This document shows, one piece after another, positions 1 through 7,740 of a stretch of 16,393 nt of DNA. Position numbers and translations under genes: made by a program. Origin of the DNA: Clostridiales bacterium (GTDB taxonomy: Bacteria > Bacillota > Clostridia > Peptostreptococcales > Anaerovoracaceae); NCBI GenBank assembly GCA_009778945.1, contig WRFF01000017.1:1-16393 (forward strand), written 5' to 3'. The notes beneath the pieces are model-generated. The model was not told the DNA's origin, did not search any database, and saw only the letters and a program-made list of their open reading frames with translations. Positions within the stretch are counted from its first letter, which is position 1. Every line of letters starts with the position of its first letter.

Positions 1-1047
1 CCGTACCAGTTTGCCCGAAGACGCGTCCGGGTATAAGGTTGTGAGTTTTGCTTCGGGGACGGGGTAGTCCGTCGCCCAACGGGTCTGGTATGTGTCAACG
101 TCCTCCATCACCATCAAGCTGACGCGCGGGATTTCAAGAATGCGGTCGTCCGTGCCTTTCAGGAAATGGTCGAAAAAGAGCATGCGGAACGTCCGGGCTT
201 CCGAACTGTAGAATGTCGCCCATTTCTGGCGGCCGTGTGTGAACAGCCATTTTTGTTCCGAGGAGATCTTTCTGAACGCGCGGAACGTGCCGCGCGTATG
301 GCAGCCGTGATCGGTCCAGTTTCCGCAGATCAGGGCGGGCAGGTCGATCATTTCCAGAAAATCGTCCTCCGCCATCAGCTCGGTCTTTGGCGGATCCTCG
401 TTCTCGGGCGCGGGCCACGAGGTTTCGACCCCCGCCATTTTGTGGCAGAATTCTCCGGTCGGAATGGTGAATTTGGATTCCTGCACACCGCCGGGAGCCA
501 TACAATCCCTGTGATAATCCGTCATGCCTTCCCATGGGTTGATGCATTTCAGATGCGGGGGCTTGAGTCCAGCTATGCGCCATTGCGAGAAAGCGAGGAG
601 CGATACGCCGCTGAGCCCGATGTTCCCGTTGCTCCATTCCTGTCCGGCCGCCCATTCGATCGTATCATATTGATCACGCGCCCATCTGCCTTCGGCCATG
701 ATGGCGAACTCGCCAGGCGCCCCGTCTATTTCACCGTGAGCCTGGAGGCCGGGCGAATGGCTGAAACCGCGCGGATCCACGACCATCAGCGCGTAGCCAT
801 AACGGCACCAGAACTCAGGGTCGTTGGCCTCAAACACCGCGGAGCCGGTGACGCTCGGGCTCCACGGCTCGTAGGCAAACCCCCATCCGTCATGCTGCGG
901 CCCCCAGTTGGCGTCCTTTCCGAATGAGGTGAATGTCATGATGCAGGGATATTTTCCCGGCGCATCCGGCAGGAATATGTTGACAGCAAGATTCAATCCG
1001 TCCCGCATCGGAACAGCAACCTCTGTCATTGTCCTGATTCCGTTCAT
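1..1047 (-). CDS. CocE/NonD family serine hydrolase, 3' end outside the window
   Basis: The frame is open from ATG at 1047 to the window edge, giving 349 residues without a stop, so the C-terminus is missing. It reads as an alpha/beta hydrolase of the CocE/NonD (X-Pro dipeptidyl-peptidase S15-like) family, which cleaves esters or N-terminal peptides. The N-terminus (VPMRDGLNLAVNIFLPD, about 12-28) is the usual family opening. The nucleophile elbow is GLSGVS with Ser146, after VVDPRGFSHSPG (about 89-100). The likely acid is Asp246 in GNWTDHG and the likely base is His271 in FTHGRQKW. The missing part would include the C-terminal jelly-roll domain. The start is set by TAAAGGAGG inside the end of the upstream transporter gene; that gene's stop lies one base before this ATG, so translation is probably coupled. 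The substrate cannot be read from the sequence. The absence of a signal peptide suggests a cytoplasmic enzyme acting on what the transporter imports. Confidence 0.85.
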   Translation of the reverse strand, partial: MNGIRTMTEVAVPMRDGLNLAVNIFLPDAPGKYPCIMTFTSFGKDANWGPQHDGWGFAYEPWSPSVTGSAVFEANDPEFWCRYGYALMVVDPRGFSHSPGLQAHGEIDGAPGEFAIMAEGRWARDQYDTIEWAAGQEWSNGNIGLSGVSLLAFSQWRIAGLKPPHLKCINPWEGMTDYHRDCMAPGGVQESKFTIPTGEFCHKMAGVETSWPAPENEDPPKTELMAEDDFLEMIDLPALICGNWTDHGCHTRGTFRAFRKISSEQKWLFTHGRQKWATFYSSEARTFRMLFFDHFLKGTDDRILEIPRVSLMVMEDVDTYQTRWATDYPVPEAKLTTLYPDASSGKLVR

Positions 1048-1048
1048 T

Positions 1049-2254
1049 TTAGTGAGCCTCCTTTACTCTTTCTTTGGTAGTAAAAATAAGAATGACAGCG
1101 AAAACGAACAGCGCAATCGCCGTTACAAAGAACAGGGATTCTATGCTTGTATTGCCTGATATTGCCCCGATGCCCGCCTGAATCAGCGGCGCGATGAGCC
1201 CGCCCAGCGCGATGCAGGGAGTCACGATACCGAAGGAAATCTCCCTTGCCCTGAGATCCGATGCGCAAGCGCGCGCTGTCAAATCAAATATATGCGGATT
1301 CATAGAGGAAGATCCGAGAGCGCAGAACAGGGCGCCGACAACCATCACTGCGTAGTTGTTGGCGAAAAAGAAGATCAGGAAGCCGGCGCCGTAACACGCC
1401 ACGGCCACCGTGGGCAAAAACCTTTTGAGGACCTTCTTTTCCTGTGAATAAAAAGCGGCGGCGGGAATGGAAAACAGCGCAAACAACGCCATGAGAATGC
1501 CCAGTGCCCCGCCGGTGATATTAAACTTCTCGCCATAGATCGCGATATTCAAAATCGGGAAGCTCCAAAGGACCCAGTTGCCGCACATCAGCGCTCCGTA
1601 AATCCATACCCGCGGAGGTATATGCACCTTTACCTGATTCGTCTTTCTAGCAAGAACCTCTTCCTTAGACGGCGCCGGGAATTTGGGCAGCCCTATCAGG
1701 GAAATAATGGCGATTACAAGGATGATGATGAAGCAATAAAATACATACCTCCAACTCAGGGCCGCTACGAAGCCGGCAATAATACTGATCGACATGCTGG
1801 ATATGCACTGTACGCTTGTCGCGATCCCCAGCCTTTTCTCTCTCGTCACGCCTCCCCAGATTTCCGAAATCATCATGTTCGGGACCGGCATGACCAGGCC
1901 GGCGCCGATACCCGTGAGGACACGGAGCAAAAGCAGCGTATTGATATCGTTCACAAAGCCTGGGGCGAAACCGGAAATAGCGTAGATGAACAGTCCTATA
2001 ATAACGATTTTCCTTTTATCAAAGTGATAAACCAGCCAGTTCCCGGCGATGATACTGACCGGTATAACGGTTATAAAAGGAATATTCATGACATACTGGA
2101 CTTGAACCAGGCTGGCGCCGGGGAACGCCTGGGATATTACGCCGAGGGCCGGGCCTATCGCGGCGTTTTCAAAGGTATAAACAAATGGGATCAATAAGAC
2201 AGTGAATGCGGCAAACCTGCCGATGTTTCTTTTGACCTCCAGTTCCTGTTCCAT
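1049..2254 (-). CDS. MFS transporter
   Basis: This 401-residue, very hydrophobic protein has the length and segment pattern of a 12-helix major facilitator superfamily permease. The loop between helices 2 and 3 (about 71-82, GNWLVYHFDKRK) is a degenerate MFS motif A. The second half shows the loop IPAAAFYSQEKKVLKRF at the equivalent position. A central polar loop (about 205-225, PSKEEVLARKTNQVK) separates the two six-helix halves. The start is supported by AAAAGGAGG about ten bases upstream. Its last codons contain the ribosome binding site of the hydrolase gene, and the two genes are one base apart. With the LysR gene upstream on the same strand, it probably imports the substrate that the hydrolase cleaves; efflux is also possible. 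Substrate is unknown. Confidence 0.88.
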   Translation of the reverse strand: MEQELEVKRNIGRFAAFTVLLIPFVYTFENAAIGPALGVISQAFPGASLVQVQYVMNIPFITVIPVSIIAGNWLVYHFDKRKIVIIGLFIYAISGFAPGFVNDINTLLLLRVLTGIGAGLVMPVPNMMISEIWGGVTREKRLGIATSVQCISSMSISIIAGFVAALSWRYVFYCFIIILVIAIISLIGLPKFPAPSKEEVLARKTNQVKVHIPPRVWIYGALMCGNWVLWSFPILNIAIYGEKFNITGGALGILMALFALFSIPAAAFYSQEKKVLKRFLPTVAVACYGAGFLIFFFANNYAVMVVGALFCALGSSSMNPHIFDLTARACASDLRAREISFGIVTPCIALGGLIAPLIQAGIGAISGNTSIESLFFVTAIALFVFAVILIFTTKERVKEAH

Positions 2255-2307
2255 AACACAAACCTCCTTTTCATAAATAACAGCAGGCGACAGCTTCCAA
2301 TATCGCC

Positions 2308-2336
2308 AATATACCAGATAGGTTTGTGAAATGGAA
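2308..2336 (-). promoter_or_regulatory. Predicted promoter of the MFS-hydrolase operon
   Basis: On the minus strand there is a -35-like TTCCAT (2331-2336), a 17-bp spacer and TATATT (2308-2313), preceded by TGG to make an extended -10. Transcription would start near 2301, leaving a leader of about 46 bases before the transporter ATG. The -35 is poor (3 of 6), which fits a promoter that needs an activator. Confidence 0.5.
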
Positions 2337-2353
2337 ATAGAAATTTTTCAATC

Positions 2354-2376
2354 CGATATTCCGTTACGGAATATCG
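2354..2376. promoter_or_regulatory. Perfect palindrome, candidate LysR-type operator (or weak hairpin) at the lysR stop codon
   Basis: CGATATTCCG and CGGAATATCG form a perfect 10-bp inverted repeat around TTA, and that TTA is the lysR stop codon read on the minus strand. The core TTCCG-TTA-CGGAA fits the T-N11-A box of LysR-type regulators. The centre (2365) is about 64 bp upstream of the predicted transporter start site, the usual position of the LysR recognition site. A half-site, AATATCG, recurs at 2299-2305. No good T-run follows the stem on the minus strand, so a terminator is less likely. Confidence 0.5.
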
Positions 2377-3311
2377 TGGCAGGACATGCCGGGATACGTA
2401 TTCTCCAGTTCTTCCCGGAGCAAATAGAGATAACAGACAATATACGGATTCACATTGTTTTCGAGCCAAACCGCGTCCAGGCCGCAGACGGTATCGGAAA
2501 TCGGGAAACACTTGATATGTTCGCTGTCGGAATTGCGCAAATACCTATCGCAGATCACAACTTCGTTGTCGTGTTCAAGGCATCCGATCAAATCGCTGGG
2601 GTCGAGCGCGTACCGCGCGATGATCGGTTCATAACCGTGTTTCTCCGTGTCCTGGCAGATGGATTTGTAGCACATCGGCATGACGTTCGGGGAATCAACG
2701 ACGAAATGCTGCGTGCGCAAATCTTCGTATCCGACGCTGTCGCGCGCGCTGAGCGGATTCGACTGCAGCATGCAGACCAGTTTCGGCATTTGCATGATGT
2801 GCGTCCAACTCCAATCGCTTTCAAACGAAGGTTCGTCCATCCACGGCACGATCATCACGTCGATCTCGCCTTCCGCGAGCGCGATCCGCCACCTGACGGG
2901 GGCTTCATACTTCCACGAAAAAGAAACTGCCTCATGCTCCTTGGCGAGCTGCCTGCCCGCGCGCTGGAACTCCGGAAACAGTTTCCAGGAGAGCGGCAGC
3001 CCGACGATCAGCCGCCCGGCGGACAGGTCCTGAAACTCCCGCATGTTGTTCACGGACGCTGTGAATTGCTTCGTCAAAGGCCGCCATTGTTGCGCGAAAT
3101 ACCTGCCCGCTTCCGTCAATTCAATCGGCCTTTTGTCACGATTGAAAAGCGGAACGCCGAGAATCGATTCAAGCGCCTGTATTCTTTTTGTGAGCGCAGG
3201 TTGTGTAATATTCATCTTCAGGGCGGCATCGGAAAAGTTGGCTTCCTCCGCGACGGCGAGGAAGAGATCAATTTGATAAATGCTGATATCAAGGATATTA
3301 TAATGCTTCAT
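2364..3311 (-). CDS. LysR family transcriptional regulator
   Basis: The protein has 315 residues, within the normal range for the LysR family. The N-terminal winged helix-turn-helix is clear: FLAVAEEANFSDAALKMN (about 17-34) followed by ITQPALTKRIQALESILG (about 35-52) and the wing PLFNRDKRPIELTEAG. The rest is a periplasmic-binding-protein-like effector domain (about 90-300) containing RLIVGLPLSWKLFPEF and an unusual, Trp-rich segment MIVPWMDEPSFESDWSW. The start is supported by AAAAGGA upstream. The gene lies directly upstream of, and in the same direction as, the transporter and hydrolase genes, rather than divergent as is common. It has its own good promoter and probably controls the two downstream genes through the palindrome at its stop codon. 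The effector ligand cannot be told. Confidence 0.93.
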   Translation of the reverse strand: MKHYNILDISIYQIDLFLAVAEEANFSDAALKMNITQPALTKRIQALESILGVPLFNRDKRPIELTEAGRYFAQQWRPLTKQFTASVNNMREFQDLSAGRLIVGLPLSWKLFPEFQRAGRQLAKEHEAVSFSWKYEAPVRWRIALAEGEIDVMIVPWMDEPSFESDWSWTHIMQMPKLVCMLQSNPLSARDSVGYEDLRTQHFVVDSPNVMPMCYKSICQDTEKHGYEPIIARYALDPSDLIGCLEHDNEVVICDRYLRNSDSEHIKCFPISDTVCGLDAVWLENNVNPYIVCYLYLLREELENTYPGMSCHDIP

Positions 3312-3356
3312 AATCCTTTTCTTCCGTCAACAACGGCGGTACTATCAGTTTTGGAA

Positions 3357-3385
3357 ATTATAGCAATTCCCAAATATAAATACAA
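3357..3385 (-). promoter_or_regulatory. Predicted lysR promoter
   Basis: On the minus strand, TTGTAT (3380-3385), exactly 17 bp, then a consensus TATAAT (3357-3362). The start site would be near 3350, about 40 bases before the lysR ATG, in an AT-rich intergenic stretch. Confidence 0.6.
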
Positions 3386-3407
3386 GCCGTTCGGGGATTG
3401 GGCAAGC

Positions 3408-3443
3408 AAAAAGCGGGAGATAAGAATGTTTTCTCCCGCTTTT
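3408..3443 (-). terminator. Intrinsic terminator after patA, possibly bidirectional
   Basis: AAAAGCGGGAGA (3409-3420) and TCTCCCGCTTTT (3432-3443) pair perfectly over 12 bp with an 11-base loop. On the minus strand the stem ends in TTTTT. It lies about 50 bases past the patA stop and just upstream of the lysR promoter, so it insulates lysR from the aminotransferase transcript. Confidence 0.85.
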
Positions 3444-3491
3444 GTATCCGGACTTTATTTTGCTTTGCGCTGTCCCGCACCGGACGTTCTT

Positions 3492-4853
3492 CTACAGTTT
3501 GAACTCCTCTTTCACGGCGGCAAGCGCTTCGTCGAGCGAGGAGATGACCTTCGCGACGCTTTCGTCGGAGAGCACGGCCGGCGGTTCGATGCGGACCGTC
3601 TTGGCGTTGACAAGCGTACCCGCCGTCATGACGTGGCGCGCGAAGAGTTCTTTTGTGACCGCATAGCCAACCTCGGCTTCCGGGAATTCCATGCAGATGA
3701 GCAGGCCCGCGCCGCGGAATTCCGTGAGCACTGTCGGATATTTCTTATGCAGCTCGCCGAGCTTTTCGAGGAAGTACTCGCCGCGTTTTTTGCAGAGGCC
3801 CGGGATGTCGTTTTCGAGCATATATTTAAAGGTCGAAATCGCCGCCGCGCACGCGAGCGGGTTGCCGCCGAACGTCGGGGAGCCGAGGATCCACGGATTG
3901 TCGATGAGCTTGTCGACCCACATCTTCGGACGCGCGATGATGCCCGTGATCGGCATGATGCCGCCGCCGAACGCTTTGCCGTAGGTCATGATATCGGGGC
4001 AGACATCCTCCGCTTCGCAGCGCCACAGAGTGCCTGTACGGCCCATGCCGGTCTGGATTTCGTCCACGATCATCGCGACGCCGTATTTGTCGCAGATCGC
4101 GCGCACATCTTTGAGGTAACCCACCGGCGGAATCGCGACGCCCGCTTCGCCCTGGATCGGTTCGATAATGACACCGGCAACCTTCTCGCCTACCGTCTGC
4201 AGATTCTTGATTGCCTTTTCCATATCCGCGGCGTTACCGTACTCGACATGCTGTACCTGCTGGATCATCGGGACATAGTCTTCGCGGTACGCGCCCTTGC
4301 CGCCCATCGAGATTGCGCCCATGGATTTCCCGTGGAAAGCGCCGACTGTCGAAATATACCAGCGGCCGCCCGTCGCGAGGCGCGCGAGTTTCAGCGCCAT
4401 CTCCACCGCTTCGGCGCCGCCGTTCGTGAAGAAGCAGTACTGCAGGTCGCCCGGCGTAGCCAGCGCTGTGATCTTTGCGAGATAGCCGCGCAACGGATCA
4501 ACAAGTTCCTGCGAATGCAGCGCATAGCGCGAGAGCTGTGCCTGCACAGTTTTCAGGATCTCCGGATTTCTGTGTCCGCAGGTATAGATTCCAAAGCCGC
4601 CGAGACAGTCGATGAACTGAGTCCCGTTCAGGTCTTCAAAATGATCCACGGAATCCGTCCATTCAATGAAAGCCGCGTCCGTTGAGACGGATTTGCGGTA
4701 TTCCAGCCAACCTGGGTTGACATTTTCGTTGAAATTTTCAATGGATTCATCATGAATTTGCTTTTTTTCCGCATCGGTCAGGCTGTCTTTCTCAATCCAC
4801 GCGACGACTTTCTGCGCTTCTTTCAAGGCAAGAGCCTTATCTGTCATGGTCAT
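3492..4853 (-). CDS. patA: Putrescine-type class III aminotransferase (PLP-dependent)
   Basis: This 453-residue protein is close throughout to the putrescine aminotransferase of E. coli (PatA/YgjG, about 459 residues), which moves the amino group of putrescine to 2-oxoglutarate. Shared stretches include VNPGWLEYRKSV (46-57), FIDCLGGFGIYTCGHRNP (80-97), LHSQELVDPL (112-121), IIEPIQGEAGV (229-239), DEIQTGMGRTG (264-274) and TFGGNPLACAAA (327-338). The PLP lysine is Lys293 in TYGKAFGGG, the cofactor aspartate is Asp264, and GGAEAVE (145-151) is the phosphate-binding turn. Two in-frame ATGs occur six bases apart; the first follows GGAGGTG by nine bases and is chosen. It lies 115 bp downstream of atpC on the same strand, followed by a strong terminator. 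A relative such as ornithine or another omega-amino-acid aminotransferase is the main alternative, but the putrescine assignment is well supported by the N-terminal region. Confidence 0.88.
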   Translation of the reverse strand: MTMTDKALALKEAQKVVAWIEKDSLTDAEKKQIHDESIENFNENVNPGWLEYRKSVSTDAAFIEWTDSVDHFEDLNGTQFIDCLGGFGIYTCGHRNPEILKTVQAQLSRYALHSQELVDPLRGYLAKITALATPGDLQYCFFTNGGAEAVEMALKLARLATGGRWYISTVGAFHGKSMGAISMGGKGAYREDYVPMIQQVQHVEYGNAADMEKAIKNLQTVGEKVAGVIIEPIQGEAGVAIPPVGYLKDVRAICDKYGVAMIVDEIQTGMGRTGTLWRCEAEDVCPDIMTYGKAFGGGIMPITGIIARPKMWVDKLIDNPWILGSPTFGGNPLACAAAISTFKYMLENDIPGLCKKRGEYFLEKLGELHKKYPTVLTEFRGAGLLICMEFPEAEVGYAVTKELFARHVMTAGTLVNAKTVRIEPPAVLSDESVAKVISSLDEALAAVKEEFKL

Positions 4854-4927
4854 TAGGATTCACCTCCAGTTCGCTGCTCGGAGACGCCTGCCACCCGGAT
4901 GGCGCTCCTCCAATAACAATTTTGTAC

Positions 4928-4936
4928 AGTATATCA
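4928..4936 (-). promoter_or_regulatory. Possible extended -10 promoter of patA
   Basis: In the atpC-patA gap the minus strand reads TGATATACT, an extended -10 (TGn plus TATACT), with no convincing -35. Transcription would start near 4921, leaving a leader of about 67 bases. No clear terminator separates atpC from patA, so read-through from the ATP synthase operon is equally possible. Confidence 0.35.
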
Positions 4937-4968
4937 CTTCGGCGACGCCAACGGCGAAGAAAGAAAAT

Positions 4969-5403
4969 TTACCGCCTTGGTTTCACGCCGCCGGCCGCAA
5001 CCGCAAGCCGGTTCTGCGCACGCTTGCGCGCCCGCAGATGCTGCGCCGTCTCGTCCGGATCCCTATCTTCTATGCCATGCTGCGCAAGCCAGTCTTCCGC
5101 CCGGTGCACGGCCTCGTTGGCCCGGTCTGTGACAATCTCCTCCGGCCACTCCGCCGCATCCGTAAAGACGAGTATGCGATCCCGGATGTCGATATAACCG
5201 CCTGAAACCGCGGCGAGTTTGTATTCTTTCTGGTCGTTCTCACGAAACCAAAGCTCCCCGATATCGAGCAATTTGCAGCCCCAGCAATGATCCGCCATAA
5301 AACCCTCTTCGCCCGAGAGCGTGCGGCAGATCACGAGCTCCGCGTCACCCCAGTAAAAGAGCCTTTCCGGTGTAAATATTTCAAGCGGGAATGTTTTAGC
5401 CAT
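4969..5403 (-). CDS. atpC: F1Fo ATP synthase epsilon subunit
   Basis: This 144-residue last gene of the operon encodes the epsilon subunit of the F1 central stalk, which couples and regulates catalysis. The N-terminal beta sandwich (about 1-85) starts FPLEIFTPERLFYWGDAE and includes LAAVSGGYIDIRDRILVFTDAAEWPEEI. The C-terminal helical part (about 88-135) contains DRANEAVHRAEDWLAQ and a basic tail. The family's usual glycine-histidine-proline loop is replaced by GFMADHCWGCKLLDIGELWF (34-53), so the protein is divergent there. The ATG overlaps the end of atpD by eight bases (ATGGCTAA), implying translational coupling; its own ribosome binding site is weak. The assignment rests on position as much as on sequence. 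Confidence 0.93.
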   Translation of the reverse strand: MAKTFPLEIFTPERLFYWGDAELVICRTLSGEEGFMADHCWGCKLLDIGELWFRENDQKEYKLAAVSGGYIDIRDRILVFTDAAEWPEEIVTDRANEAVHRAEDWLAQHGIEDRDPDETAQHLRARKRAQNRLAVAAGGVKPRR

Positions 5404-6814
5404 TCTTCTGCGCCCGCTCTACGACTTCGTCAATACCGCCGGCAAACAGGAAGAGCTGTTCGGGGATATTGTCGTGCTTGCCTTCCAGGATCTCGCGGAA
5501 ACCGCGCACCGTCTCTTTGATCGGAATATATTTGCCGGGCATTCCCGTGAACGCCTCCGCGACCGAGAACGGCTGGCTTAGAAACCGCTGGATCTTGCGC
5601 GCGCGCCCGACGACGATCTTGTCGTCATCGGAGAGCTCGTCCATGCCGAGAATCGCGATGATATCCTGTAATTCTTTATAATGCTGGAGCACTTCCTGCA
5701 CAGCGCGCGCCGTATTGTAATGCTCCTCGCCGACGATCAGCGGATCCATGATGCGGCTCGTCGATTCGAGCGGATCAACCGCCGGATAGATGCCCAGTTC
5801 CGTAATCGCGCGCGACAGCACCGTCGTCGCGTCGAGATGCGCGAAGGCCGTCGCCGGCGCCGGGTCGGTCAAGTCATCTGCCGGCACATAAATGGCCTGC
5901 ACGGATGTGATCGAACCTTTTTTCGTCGAGGTGATGCGCTCCTGCAGCGCACCCATTTCCGTGGCGAGCGTCGGTTGGTAACCGACGGACGAAGGTACGC
6001 GCCCGAGCAGCGCCGATACCTCGGAGCCCGCCTGCGTGAACCGGAAGATATTGTCGATAAAAAGCAGCACATCCTGGCCTTCCTGGTCGCGGAAATATTC
6101 CGCCATCGTCAGCCCTGTCAACCCCACGCGCATGCGCGCGCCAGGCGGCTCGTTCATCTGCCCGAATACCATCGCCGTCTTTGCGATAACGCCCGACTCC
6201 TGCATTTCGCCGTAGAGGTCGTTTCCCTCGCGGGTTCGCTCGCCGACGCCGGAGAATACGGAAATGCCGCCGTGCTCTTTCGCGATATTGTTGATCAGTT
6301 CCTGGATCAGCACCGTCTTGCCGACGCCCGCGCCGCCGAACAGCCCGACCTTTCCGCCTCTTGTATAGGGCGCGATCAGATCGACGACCTTGATGCCTGT
6401 TTCAAAGATACGCGAGGACGTATCCTGCTCCTCAAACGAAGGAGGATCGCGGTGGATCGGCATCTTCTGGGCTGTCTCCACCTGCGGTTTTTCGTCGATA
6501 TTTTCCCCGACCACATTGAACAGACGGCCGAGTACCTCGGGACCGACCGGCACTTCGATCGGGCCGCCCGTATCGAACGCCTCCATCCCGCGCGAAAGGC
6601 CGTCCGTCGAGGACAGTGCGACGCAGCGCACAATGTCGTCGCCGATATGCTGCGCGACCTCCGCCGTGATTTCCTTCCCGCGGAAGGGGATCTTGATCGC
6701 CGACAAAAGCTGCGGCATCTGGTCCTGCCCGAATTTGATATCGATGACCGGGCCGATGATCTGGTGGATGACGCCTCTGTTCCTTGTTTCTTTTTCCGCT
6801 GTAGTTTCTTTCAC
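5396..6814 (-). CDS. atpD: F1Fo ATP synthase beta subunit
   Basis: The catalytic beta subunit of F1, 472 residues, is highly conserved. Walker A is GGAGVGKT (160-167, Lys166), followed by GERTREG (191-197, with the catalytic glutamate) and the Walker B strand VLLFIDNIFRFTQAG. The regulatory loop DELSEED of other bacteria reads DELSDDD (392-398). The start codon is GTG, chosen because AAGGAG lies eight bases before it and the N-terminus then has the normal length. Three of these subunits alternate with three alpha subunits in the membrane-bound complex. The gene lies 43 bases after atpG and overlaps atpC. Confidence 0.98.
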   Translation of the reverse strand: MKETTAEKETRNRGVIHQIIGPVIDIKFGQDQMPQLLSAIKIPFRGKEITAEVAQHIGDDIVRCVALSSTDGLSRGMEAFDTGGPIEVPVGPEVLGRLFNVVGENIDEKPQVETAQKMPIHRDPPSFEEQDTSSRIFETGIKVVDLIAPYTRGGKVGLFGGAGVGKTVLIQELINNIAKEHGGISVFSGVGERTREGNDLYGEMQESGVIAKTAMVFGQMNEPPGARMRVGLTGLTMAEYFRDQEGQDVLLFIDNIFRFTQAGSEVSALLGRVPSSVGYQPTLATEMGALQERITSTKKGSITSVQAIYVPADDLTDPAPATAFAHLDATTVLSRAITELGIYPAVDPLESTSRIMDPLIVGEEHYNTARAVQEVLQHYKELQDIIAILGMDELSDDDKIVVGRARKIQRFLSQPFSVAEAFTGMPGKYIPIKETVRGFREILEGKHDNIPEQLFLFAGGIDEVVERAQKNG

Positions 6815-6857
6815 CGCTTTACTCCTTATTTGTGAAGCTCTATTAAATCCTGTTGTC

Positions 6858-7727
6858 TTATCCGTTCTGCGCTTCGCTGCCGCTGACGATTTCCGTGATC
6901 TCTTTCGTGATCGCCGCCTGGCGCGCCCTGTTGTAGAAGAGGCCGAGGTCGGAGATCATCCCGCGCGCGTTATCCGTCGCGTTTTCCATTGCCATACGCC
7001 GCGCCGCGTGCTCGCAGGTCGCCGATTCCACGATCGCGCCGTAAATCATGATCTCCACGTATTTCGGCACAAGGTAGTTGAACACCGCTTCCGGGCCGGG
7101 TTCGTATTCCACCTGCTTGTTTATACGCACTGCGTCCGGGTTTTTCTTCGCCTCGAACGGAAGCAGCGTCTTTGTGGTCACGCGCTGTTCCAGCGCCGAG
7201 ACAAACGTCGTATAGACAAGCACCACGCGGTCGATCTCTTTTTCGTCATAGCGCGCGATAATCGGTTTGCTGATATCGCCCGTCTCTACAAACGAAACGT
7301 CCTCCGGCGGATTGTGGTAATCCATCAGGATCTCATAACCGCGCTTCGCGAAATAATCCCGTCCGCGGGTTCCGACGCAGGCGAGCGCCGGTTTCTCCGC
7401 GTCTTCCCGCATCAACTGCTCCGTCTCCTTGATGACATTGGAGTTGAAGCTGCCCGCAAGCCCCCTGTTGCTTGTGACGGGGATATAGCAGGTCCTTTTG
7501 ATCTCGCGGCTTCCCGCCAGATATTTGTCCGGCACTTCGTCGACGTTATTGAAGATATCGTCGATGCTCTCCGTGACATAGTGGAAATATTCCTGCGTAT
7601 TCTCGAAAGTTGCTTTCGCGCGCCGGAATTTCGCCGCCGAGACAAGCTTCATCGCATTCGTGATGTGCTCGATGCTTGTGACGCTCTTGATGCGCCGTTT
7701 TATATCCTGCAAGCCGGATGCAGCCAT
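6858..7727 (-). CDS. atpG: F1Fo ATP synthase gamma subunit
   Basis: The rotor shaft of F1, 289 residues, has the typical length. The N-terminal helix (DIKRRIKSVTSIEHITNAMK, 8-27) and the C-terminal helix (about 245-280, TDNARGMISDLGLFYNRARQ) form the coiled coil that turns inside the alpha-beta ring. The Rossmann-like middle includes the conserved SNRGLAGSFNSNVIK. The start follows AGGAG, which overlaps the atpA stop codon; the genes are 13 bases apart, so expression is coupled. Nothing is missing. Confidence 0.97.
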   Translation of the reverse strand: MAASGLQDIKRRIKSVTSIEHITNAMKLVSAAKFRRAKATFENTQEYFHYVTESIDDIFNNVDEVPDKYLAGSREIKRTCYIPVTSNRGLAGSFNSNVIKETEQLMREDAEKPALACVGTRGRDYFAKRGYEILMDYHNPPEDVSFVETGDISKPIIARYDEKEIDRVVLVYTTFVSALEQRVTTKTLLPFEAKKNPDAVRINKQVEYEPGPEAVFNYLVPKYVEIMIYGAIVESATCEHAARRMAMENATDNARGMISDLGLFYNRARQAAITKEITEIVSGSEAQNG

Positions 7728-7740
7728 GCGTTCTTTACTC

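Noticed and set aside
166..927. Plus-strand open frame antisense to the hydrolase
   Set aside because: The minus strand codes a clear CocE/NonD hydrolase with catalytic motifs. The plus-strand translation has no family features.
2331..4685. Long open frame on the plus strand across lysR and patA
   Set aside because: It is antisense to two well-recognised genes, rich in Arg, His and Asp as expected from GC-rich complementary DNA, and resembles no family.
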